Assembly: GCA_900541715.1 (NCBI GenBank) | Contig: UQLI01000015.1 | Coordinates: forward strand, 1-42,301 | Reading direction: 5' to 3' | From: an uncultured Collinsella sp. | GTDB lineage: Bacteria > Actinomycetota > Coriobacteriia > Coriobacteriales > Coriobacteriaceae | DNA length: 42,301 nt | Shown: piece by piece, positions 25,125 to 31,324 of the stretch | Numbering within the stretch: the stretch's first letter is position 1 | Layout: each line of letters opens with the position of its first letter | The notes under the pieces: generated by a model | Seen by the model: the letters and a program-made list of their open reading frames with translations, nothing else | What the model was told of the DNA's origin: nothing | The model's database searches: none | Translations under genes and position numbers: made by a program

Positions 25125-26045
25125 GTGGCAACTCAGAAATTCACCGGCGTTATCCCTCCCGTCGTTGTTCCCGATACCGAAGATCACCAGCTCGACGTTG
25201 CCTCCTTTGAGCGCAGCATCAACCGCATGATCGATGCCGGCGTCGATGGCCTGTTCTTCCTGGGCTCCTCGGGCGAGGTCGTCTTCTCCACCGACGAGCG
25301 TCGTCGTCAGATCATCGCCGAGGCTGTGCGCATCGTCGATCACCGCGTTCCCGTTCTGGTCGGCATCATCGACACCGAGACCGAGCGCATGATCGAGCAC
25401 GGCAAGGTCGCCCAGGAGCTGGGCGCCGATGCCCTCGTCGCCACCTGCCCGTTCTATGCCCTGCAGGGCATGACCGAGGTCGAGGAGCACTTCCGCATCC
25501 TGCACGAGGAACTCGACCTGCCCATCTTCGCTTACGACATCCCCGTGTGCGTCCACACCAAGCTTCCCTGGAAGCTCCTTGCCAAGCTCGGCGCCGAGGG
25601 CGTCCTGGCCGGCGTCAAGGATTCCTCGGGCGATGACATCTCGTTCCGCTACCTCATTCAGGAGAATGAGAAGAACGGCCATCCGATGAGCATCCTCACC
25701 GGTCACGAGGTTGTTGTCGATGGCGCCTACCTCGGTGGCGCCGACGGTTCCGTCCCGGGTCTCGCCAACGTTGAGCCCGAGGGCTACGTGCGCCAGTGGA
25801 AGGCCGCTCAGGCCGGTGACTGGGCTACCGTCAAGGCCGAGCAGGATCGCCTCAACGAGATCTCCCACATCTGGGATGTCACCTCGGGCGTCCAGGGCTA
25901 TGCCGGTGGCGTTGGCGCCTTCAAGACCGCTATGAACCTCATGGGCATCTTCGACAGCCCGACCATGCCGCGCCCGGTGAAGGCCATGACCGGCGAGAAC
26001 GTCGAGGCGATTAAGAAGGTCCTCCAGGACAACGGTCTCCTGTAA
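25125..26045 (+). CDS. DHDPS/NAL-family class I aldolase, probable N-acetylneuraminate lyase
   Basis: The 306-residue TIM-barrel protein has the pyruvate-binding motif GSSGE (47-51), catalytic Y137 (FAYDIP) and Schiff-base lysine K165 (GVKDSSGD), numbered as in E. coli NanA. The family cleaves or condenses 2-keto acids with pyruvate. With nanE and a ROK kinase downstream the natural reading is sialate lyase giving ManNAc and pyruvate. However, residues that contact the sugar in known lyases (Asp-Glu after GY, and a serine after the GADG loop) seem to be His-Glu-Val (194-196) and glycine here. Substrate is thus less certain than fold. The start is GTG with AAGGAG 6 nt upstream. Codon use is strongly biased, suggesting high expression. 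Confidence 0.8.
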   Translation: MATQKFTGVIPPVVVPDTEDHQLDVASFERSINRMIDAGVDGLFFLGSSGEVVFSTDERRRQIIAEAVRIVDHRVPVLVGIIDTETERMIEHGKVAQELGADALVATCPFYALQGMTEVEEHFRILHEELDLPIFAYDIPVCVHTKLPWKLLAKLGAEGVLAGVKDSSGDDISFRYLIQENEKNGHPMSILTGHEVVVDGAYLGGADGSVPGLANVEPEGYVRQWKAAQAGDWATVKAEQDRLNEISHIWDVTSGVQGYAGGVGAFKTAMNLMGIFDSPTMPRPVKAMTGENVEAIKKVLQDNGLL

Positions 26046-26051
26046 AGCTTC

Positions 26052-26140
26052 CCCAGGCACCCGATCTTGAGGCTCAAGTGGTCGGGCGTGACCCATTAGG
26101 TCAACGCCCGACCACTTTCACCCCAACCTCGGGCACCTGG
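26052..26140 (+). promoter_or_regulatory. Large nested hairpin between aldolase and kinase genes
   Basis: A perfect 14-bp stem (26076-26089 with 26104-26117) is extended inside by GACC/GGTC around a CATTA loop. Outside it, imperfect arms flank it (CCCAGG-NN-CCCGA near 26052-26064 and its complement near 26127-26139). It is followed by TTTC only. It could be a terminator, an mRNA-stabilising element or a small palindromic repeat. Confidence 0.6.
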
Positions 26141-26217
26141 GAAACCTTTATCAAGCTGCGGCGATAACACCGCCTTCATTTCCTGTAGTTGTTGTTTTGT
26201 CTCCGAAGGAGAACGAC

Positions 26218-27183
26218 ATGGAGAACAAGTACGTCTGCTCTGTCGATATCGGCGGAACTAAGATCGCGACCGCCATCATGGAGTACCCGGCTGACGGCAG
26301 CGTGCCCCATCCCGTTTTTGAGGCCGAGGTTCCTACTGAGGCCCAGGAGGGCGGCGAGGCCGTCTTCCAGCGTATCGAGGCGTCCATCAAAGCTGCTCTC
26401 GAGGCGAATCCCGATGTCGAGGTCCTCGGTGTCGGTATCGGTGCCGCCGGTGTCGTCGATCCCAAGACGGGCGCCATCGCGTATGCCAACGAGATTATGC
26501 CCGGCTGGTCCGGCGTTCAGTTGGGGCCGCGTCTGCGCGAGGACCTTGGACTCCCCGTTGCCGTTGTGGGCGACGTGCAGGCTCATGCTCTGGGCGAGGC
26601 CCACTGGGGCGTCGGCAAGGGCAAGTTCTCCGTCTTGTGCCTGGGCATCGGCACGGGCATCGGCGGCGCATATGTCGAGAACGGCCGCGTGATGCAGGGC
26701 TTCCATGGTGCTGCCGGCCATATGGGCCACATCGAGTGCTCGGCTGCCGCCGGCATCCCCTGCGCCTGCGGGCGTTCCGGCCATCTTGAGTCGGTTGCTT
26801 CGGGCACTTCCATTGGTCGTATGTACGATGAGCGCTTTGGCCGTGTCGACCCCAGCCGTCCTTCGGTCGGTCGCGATGTGAACGACCTGTGCCGTGCTGG
26901 CGACGAAAAGGCGACCGAGGTCATCTATGACGCCGGCTTTGCGCTGGGCGCCAGCTTGGGCTCGCTTGCCAACATCTTGGATCCCGAGGTCATCGTGCTT
27001 TCGGGAGGCGTGATTCACCAGGGTCCCGATTGGCGCTCGCAGACGTGGAAGGACTCGGTGCACGAGGGCTATGCCAGCCAGGCGCTCGACCCGCTTCAGG
27101 ACACGCCGATTCTCATCGGTTCTCTGGAGGGTGACGCGCCGCTTATCGGTGCCGCCGAACACCTTCTTGCGTCGTTGAAGTAA
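26218..27183 (+). CDS. ROK-family sugar kinase (probable N-acetylmannosamine kinase)
   Basis: The 321-residue protein has the ATP-binding motif DIGGTKIA (10-17) and a second phosphate loop GIGTGIGGAYVENG. The ROK zinc segment reads HMGHIE followed by PCACGRSGHLE; the usual third cysteine of CxCGxxGC is a histidine here, which could still bind zinc. In this setting it should phosphorylate ManNAc to ManNAc-6-P (NanK role), the substrate of NanE downstream. Specificity within ROK kinases cannot be read from sequence, and glucose or GlcNAc remain possible. AAGGAG stands 7 nt before the ATG at 26218. Large hairpins lie on both sides of the gene. Confidence 0.85.
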   Translation: MENKYVCSVDIGGTKIATAIMEYPADGSVPHPVFEAEVPTEAQEGGEAVFQRIEASIKAALEANPDVEVLGVGIGAAGVVDPKTGAIAYANEIMPGWSGVQLGPRLREDLGLPVAVVGDVQAHALGEAHWGVGKGKFSVLCLGIGTGIGGAYVENGRVMQGFHGAAGHMGHIECSAAAGIPCACGRSGHLESVASGTSIGRMYDERFGRVDPSRPSVGRDVNDLCRAGDEKATEVIYDAGFALGASLGSLANILDPEVIVLSGGVIHQGPDWRSQTWKDSVHEGYASQALDPLQDTPILIGSLEGDAPLIGAAEHLLASLK

Positions 27184-27200
27184 ACATAACTACCAAGTGC

Positions 27201-27305
27201 GCCTTCTGAGGTGCCGCAGATTGACGTGAAAGAGGAGCGAAGCGTACTTCGGTACGTGAGCGACGGTTTGAACGTCAAGGTGCGGTGTCTCAGAAGGCTG
27301 TTTTT
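27201..27305 (+). repeat. Long UUCG-capped imperfect palindrome with a T-tract, between the kinase and nanE
   Basis: Almost the whole gap folds on itself: 27201-27210 with 27289-27298 (10 bp), a middle block 27211-27218 with 27281-27288 (G-U rich), 27221-27227 with 27272-27278 (7 bp), and an apical CGTAC-TTCG-GTACG hairpin (27243-27256). TGTTTTT follows the base of the stem, so it resembles a terminator, yet nanE begins 19 nt later. The mosaic form suggests a dispersed palindromic element, but its copy number is unknown. Confidence 0.6.
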
Positions 27306-27323
27306 AGAAAGGTTGAGTCGAAC

Positions 27324-28010
27324 ATGACCGTCGATCCTTTGATTCAATCCCTGAAGGGCAAGCTCGTCGTGAGCGTTCAGGCGTATATGGGCGAGCCGCT
27401 TCGCACGCCCGAGACCATGGCTCAAATGTCTCGCGCTTGCGAGCTCGGCGGCGCCGCCGCCATTCGCTGCCAGGGCCTTGCCGACATCGCCGCCATTAAG
27501 GGCCGCTGCGAGGTCCCCGTTATCGGCCTGTGGAAGGATGGGCACGAGGGCGTTTACATCACGCCGACGCTGCGCCACGCTCGCGCCTGCGTTGCTGCGG
27601 GTGCCGATATCGTGGCGATTGACGCCACTGATCGCCCACGTCCCGATGGCAAGACCGTCGAGGACACCTTCCGCCCGCTGCACGAGGAGGGTGTGCTCCT
27701 GATGGCCGACTGTGCCACCATTGAGGACATTCGCCGCGCGGTTGATATGGGCTTCGACCTGGTATCCACCACGCTTTCTCACGGTGTCGCCGCCATCGAC
27801 TGCACCATGGCCGATGGCCCCGATCTGCCGCTCCTGCGTCAGGCGACCGAGGAATTCCCCGGTCTCCCCATCATCTGCGAGGGCCGCGTGCACACGCCCG
27901 AGGAGGCCCGCGCCGCGATTGATGCGGGCGCCTGGGCCGTTGTCGTCGGCACCGCCATCACGCACCCCACGAGTATTACAAGTTGGTTCAAGGCTGCGCT
28001 TGAGGCGTAA
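27324..28010 (+). CDS. nanE: N-acetylmannosamine-6-phosphate 2-epimerase
   Basis: NanE converts ManNAc-6-P to GlcNAc-6-P, linking sialic acid breakdown to amino-sugar metabolism. The 228-residue TIM-barrel protein has the family segments GGAAAIRCQG, VPVIGLWK, the aspartate/arginine pair in DATDRPRPDG, LMADCATIEDI, and the phosphate-binding EGRVHTPEEA and VVVGTAITHP. Length is typical (about 220-230). The ATG at 27324 starts family similarity, but its nearest AAAGG is about 12 nt away, so translation may be modest. Transcription must pass the long hairpin upstream or start within it. It is the last gene of the sialic acid island and the clearest functional marker for it. Confidence 0.92.
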   Translation: MTVDPLIQSLKGKLVVSVQAYMGEPLRTPETMAQMSRACELGGAAAIRCQGLADIAAIKGRCEVPVIGLWKDGHEGVYITPTLRHARACVAAGADIVAIDATDRPRPDGKTVEDTFRPLHEEGVLLMADCATIEDIRRAVDMGFDLVSTTLSHGVAAIDCTMADGPDLPLLRQATEEFPGLPIICEGRVHTPEEARAAIDAGAWAVVVGTAITHPTSITSWFKAALEA

Positions 28011-28037
28011 GACAGGCCTCGTATCCGCTTGGGGCGG

Positions 28038-28097
28038 TATACTCAATAAAGGCAATTGATCGCGCGGGATCCGCTGGCCGGGTCCCGCGCTTGTTTT
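28038..28097 (+). terminator. Terminator or attenuator between nanE and rapZ
   Basis: An 11-bp stem with one G-U pair (28062-28072 with 28080-28090) and a 7-nt loop is followed by TTGTTTT, ending 11 nt before the rapZ ATG. A TATACT at 28038-28043 upstream could be a -10 box. If that promoter is used, the hairpin lies in the rapZ leader and would act as an attenuator; otherwise it ends the nan transcript. Confidence 0.65.
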
Positions 28098-28108
28098 AGG
28101 AGGCACAC

Positions 28109-29029
28109 ATGCAAAAGGGAGATGCCATGGATGCGGCGGAGCGCTCGGAGCGCATCCCCGATATCGTCATCATCACCGGAATGTCCGGATCGGGCCGAAC
28201 GCAGGCCATGCATGTGTTCGAGGACATGGGCTATTTTTGCATCGACAACTTGCCTCCGCGTCTGATCGCCCAGCTTGCCGAACTCGTCGGCATCAATACG
28301 GGCGTGGGCAGGCATCTTGCCGTCACCTGTGACCTGCGCAGCCAGGGCTTGTTCGATGAGCTGCTCGATGCCGTTGCCGCACTCGAGGAGCGCGAGATGA
28401 GCTGCGACATCGTGTTCCTGGAGGCTTCTGACGAGGTGCTGATCCGTCGTTATAGCGAAAACCGCCGCCGCCACCCCATTGCCAAGCCGGGGGAGACTAC
28501 GGCCGATGCGATTCAGCGCGAGCGCCTGCAGCTGCAGGGTGTGCGCGATCGAGCCGATATGATCATCGACACGAGCCGCCTGCGCACCTCTGCCCTGCGC
28601 AACAAATTGCGCATGGCGTTCTCCGAGCTGTCCGACCAGCAGCTCATGGACGTTCACGTGTTCTCGTTTGGCTTTAAGCACGGCATGCCCGTTGAGGCGG
28701 ACATTATGATCGACGTTCGCTTCCTGCCCAATCCGTTCTACGATCCCGAGATGCGCACCATGACCGGTCTCGATAAGAAAGTCTCCGACTTTGTTCTGGA
28801 CCATCCCAAGACCCAGGAGTTCTGGAAGGCCTGGACGCAGCTGCTCGATACGGTCATGCCCGGCTATATCGCGGAGGGCAAGCCACAGCTTTCTATTGCC
28901 ATCGGCTGCACGGGCGGTCAACACCGCAGCGTTGCCATCGCCGAGGCCACGGCACGTTATTTAGAAGGTGCCCAGTATCACGTGAGTATTTCCCATCGCG
29001 ACCTGTCGCGCGCCAACACGAAAGCATAG
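28109..29029 (+). CDS. rapZ: RapZ/YvcJ-family nucleotide-binding protein
   Basis: RapZ proteins bind nucleotides through an N-terminal P-loop domain. In enterobacteria the C-terminal domain senses glucosamine-6-P and controls the RNA GlmZ; the role in Gram-positive bacteria is less clear. The 306-residue protein has the P-loop GMSGSGRT (24-31), where arginine replaces the usual lysine, as in other actinobacterial members. It also has the conserved FEDMGYFCIDNLPP and the C-terminal AIGCTGGQHRSVAIAE. GGAGG 5 nt before the ATG at 28109 fixes the start (28127 is an alternative). whiA follows 6 nt after the stop; yvcK, which usually lies between them, is absent. Proximity to an amino-sugar pathway is suggestive but may be chance. 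Confidence 0.93.
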   Translation: MQKGDAMDAAERSERIPDIVIITGMSGSGRTQAMHVFEDMGYFCIDNLPPRLIAQLAELVGINTGVGRHLAVTCDLRSQGLFDELLDAVAALEEREMSCDIVFLEASDEVLIRRYSENRRRHPIAKPGETTADAIQRERLQLQGVRDRADMIIDTSRLRTSALRNKLRMAFSELSDQQLMDVHVFSFGFKHGMPVEADIMIDVRFLPNPFYDPEMRTMTGLDKKVSDFVLDHPKTQEFWKAWTQLLDTVMPGYIAEGKPQLSIAIGCTGGQHRSVAIAEATARYLEGAQYHVSISHRDLSRANTKA

Positions 29030-29035
29030 GTCTGC

Positions 29036-29965
29036 ATGTCGTTTACCGCCGAGGTGCGTGACGAGCTCGCGCGCTGCGAACCCGAATGTGAATACTGCGA
29101 TTTGTCGACGCTTGCCGCCCTGACGCGTGTGAGCGGTACACTTTCGCTGGCCGGCTCCGGGCGGTATCGTTTGACGGTCGCGACCGAGACGGGTGCCGTC
29201 GCGCGCACGATGATCACACTGACGCATCGCATCCTTAAGCTCAAAACGGAATTCACCGTTCGTAAATCGGTCTTGCATAAGGTCCGTAACTATCTCATTA
29301 CCCTGCCCGATCAGCCCGACCTGGACAAGGCTCTGGTGCTGCTGGGCATTCTCGACCGCAGGGGAGGGCTCGTCGCTGGTGTTCCCCGGCACATCGTTGC
29401 CCGTCCCTGCTGCAGGCTTGCCTACATCCGCGGCGCGCTCATCGCCGGCGGTTTCGTGGCCGATCCACGCGGCGATTTTCATTTGGAGATTGCGGTGCAG
29501 GGCGAGCAGTATGCCCGGGGGCTTTGCGATCTATTGGAGCAGATTGGGGTCCATGCGCGCGTTAACGCGCGGCGCGGATCCTTTGCCGTCTACATTAAGA
29601 GCGCCGAGGAGATCGAGCAGCTTCTAAAGCTGGTCGGCGCCAAGCGCAGCGTTGCCGAGATCGAGGAAGCGCGCGCGGTCAAATTGGTTAAGAACGACGT
29701 AAACCGTCGCGTGAATGCCGAGCTGGCCAATCAGACCAGAAGTGCGGGTGCCGCCCAGCATCAGCTTGCGTTGATCGATGAGCTCGAACAGCGGGGTTTG
29801 CGCGACACGCTTCCGGACGCCTTGGCGGTCTTTTGCGACCTGCGCGAGCGCTATCCTGATCTGTCACTGCGCGATCTGGGGGAGATGGCTGACCCTCCCT
29901 TGTCGAAGTCGGCCCTCTACCATCGAGTTTTGAGGCTTGAAAAGCTCATTGAAGCAAACAGGTAG
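29036..29965 (+). CDS. whiA: DNA-binding protein WhiA
   Basis: WhiA is a conserved Gram-positive protein with a degenerate LAGLIDADG homing-endonuclease fold and a C-terminal helix-turn-helix. It controls sporulation genes in Streptomyces and affects division in Bacillus. The 309-residue protein shows the N-terminal SFTAEVRDELAR, the middle RGALIAGGFVADPRGDFHLE, and the C-terminal HTH region (LRDLGEMADPPLSKSALYHR). Length and domain order are normal. It is 6 nt downstream of rapZ, so the two form an operon. In a non-sporulating gut organism a role in division or chromosome biology is likelier, but this is inference. Confidence 0.93.
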   Translation: MSFTAEVRDELARCEPECEYCDLSTLAALTRVSGTLSLAGSGRYRLTVATETGAVARTMITLTHRILKLKTEFTVRKSVLHKVRNYLITLPDQPDLDKALVLLGILDRRGGLVAGVPRHIVARPCCRLAYIRGALIAGGFVADPRGDFHLEIAVQGEQYARGLCDLLEQIGVHARVNARRGSFAVYIKSAEEIEQLLKLVGAKRSVAEIEEARAVKLVKNDVNRRVNAELANQTRSAGAAQHQLALIDELEQRGLRDTLPDALAVFCDLRERYPDLSLRDLGEMADPPLSKSALYHRVLRLEKLIEANR

Positions 29966-30010
29966 TTGAGCGAAACTGCTTATATAGGGATTGAACTGCT
30001 GTTTTACTCT

Positions 30011-30024
30011 TTAAAACGTTTTAA
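30011..30024. promoter_or_regulatory. Perfect palindrome TTAAAACGTTTTAA upstream of gap
   Basis: A perfect 14-bp palindrome lies in the AT-rich gap between whiA and gap, about 45 bp ahead of the candidate gap promoter. The central CG with A/T arms resembles LacI-family operators. Its core AAAACGTT also occurs before both ABC transporter operons. Confidence 0.4.
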
Positions 30025-30056
30025 CGTAAATTTGATTTTCAATTTCGAGCATTCTC

Positions 30057-30086
30057 GTGAAATTCAAGTCAAAAAAAAGGTATATT
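30057..30086 (+). promoter_or_regulatory. Candidate promoter of gap
   Basis: GTGAAA (30057-30062) and TATATT (30081-30086) are separated by 18 bp, with an A-tract just before the -10. The leader of about 65 nt has a 6-bp GCGGGC/GCTCGC hairpin. Confidence 0.45.
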
Positions 30087-30158
30087 AGGCGAGTGGTTAG
30101 TTTGTGGGCCTCAACGGCGGGCGCTGTAGCTCGCGGGGGCCTTACGAAAGGAGACACA

Positions 30159-31184
30159 ATGGCAGTAAAGGTTGCTATTAACGGCTTCGGTCGCATCGGT
30201 CGTCTGGCTTTCCGTCAGATGTTCGGTCATGAGGGCTCCGAGATCGTCGCTATCAACGACCTCACCTCTCCCGATATGCTCGCTTACCTGCTGAAGTACG
30301 ACTCCACGCAGGGCAACTACGCTCGCGATCACGAGGTCGTTGCTGGCGAGGATTCCATCACCGTTGACGGCAAGGAGATCAAGATCTACAAGGAGGCCGA
30401 CGCCAACAACCTGCCTTGGGGCGACCTCGACGTCGACGTCGTTCTCGAGTGCACCGGCTTCTACACCAGCAAGGCTAAGGCTCAGGCCCACATCAACGCT
30501 GGCGCCAAGAAGGTCGTCATCTCCGCTCCGGCCGGCAGCGATCTGCCCACCATCGTGTACAACGTCAACCATGAGACGCTGACCGCTGAGGACAACATCA
30601 TCTCCGCTGCTTCCTGCACCACCAACTGCCTCGCCCCGATGGCCAAGGGTCTGAACGACTTCGCTCCCATCGTGTCCGGCATCATGACCACCATTCACGC
30701 CTGGACCGGCGACCAGATGCCGCTCGACGGCCCGCAGCGCAAGGGCAACAAGCGTCGTAGCCGCGCCTGCGCCGTCAACATCGTCCCCAACACCACCGGT
30801 GCTGCCAAGGCCATCGGCCTGGTTCTCCCCGAGCTCAACGGTAAGCTCATCGGTGCCGCCCAGCGCGTCCCGACGCCGACCGGCTCTATCACCAACCTCT
30901 ACGCTGTCGTTGACAAGAAGGTCACCGTCGACGAGGTTAACGCCGCTATGAAGGCCTACGCTGCCACCATCTCCGAGACCTTCGGTTACAACGAGGACGA
31001 CATCGTCTCCACCGACATCATCGGCGAGACCCACGGCTCCATCTTCGACGCCACTCAGACCATGTGCTCTGACCTTGGCAACGGCCAGACCCTCGTTCAG
31101 GTCACCTCTTGGTACGACAACGAGAACTCCTACACCTCTCAGATGGTCCGCACCATCAAGTACTTCGAGAAGTTCGTTGCTTAA
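30159..31184 (+). CDS. gap: Glyceraldehyde-3-phosphate dehydrogenase (NAD type)
   Basis: GapA oxidises and phosphorylates glyceraldehyde-3-P to 1,3-bisphosphoglycerate with NAD in the cytoplasm. The 341-residue protein has the Rossmann motif INGFGRIGR (7-15), D34 in AINDLTSP that favours NAD, the catalytic cysteine C153 in ASCTTNCLAP, and the C-terminal SWYDNENSYTSQMVR. AAAGGAG 5 nt before the ATG at 30159 rejects the longer reading frame. Codons are extremely biased, as expected for a very highly expressed gene. A strong terminator follows, so most transcripts are monocistronic although pgk is the next gene. Confidence 0.97.
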   Translation: MAVKVAINGFGRIGRLAFRQMFGHEGSEIVAINDLTSPDMLAYLLKYDSTQGNYARDHEVVAGEDSITVDGKEIKIYKEADANNLPWGDLDVDVVLECTGFYTSKAKAQAHINAGAKKVVISAPAGSDLPTIVYNVNHETLTAEDNIISAASCTTNCLAPMAKGLNDFAPIVSGIMTTIHAWTGDQMPLDGPQRKGNKRRSRACAVNIVPNTTGAAKAIGLVLPELNGKLIGAAQRVPTPTGSITNLYAVVDKKVTVDEVNAAMKAYAATISETFGYNEDDIVSTDIIGETHGSIFDATQTMCSDLGNGQTLVQVTSWYDNENSYTSQMVRTIKYFEKFVA

Positions 31185-31221
31185 TTTAGCTTTTAGCGAA
31201 TAGCTCGTTGAGCGTCTAAAG

Positions 31222-31268
31222 AAGGGCGCGGCCTTATAGGGCTTACACCCTAGGGTCGCGCCCTTTTT
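31222..31268 (+). terminator. Terminator after gap
   Basis: AAGGGCGCG (31222-31230) pairs with CGCGCCCTT (31257-31265). Extra pairing inside includes TAGGG/CCCTA, and a T5 tract follows. Confidence 0.85.
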
Positions 31269-31324
31269 ATAAGAAATCGTCTGCCGTAATGGGAGGCAGA
31301 CACGTACGAAAGGTAGAAGCAAAC

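Noticed and set aside
26740..26810. Histidine in place of the third zinc cysteine of the ROK kinase as a defect
   Set aside because: Histidine can bind zinc and the rest of the motif is intact; probably a subfamily feature.
28180..28203. Arginine in place of the P-loop lysine of RapZ as a loss-of-function change
   Set aside because: Actinobacterial members of this family commonly have arginine there, so it is not evidence of decay.
30111..31322. Minus-strand open frame of 403 codons opposite gap (similar ones lie opposite pgk, gpmI and oppA)
   Set aside because: Shadows caused by codon bias of highly expressed genes; no family motif is visible.
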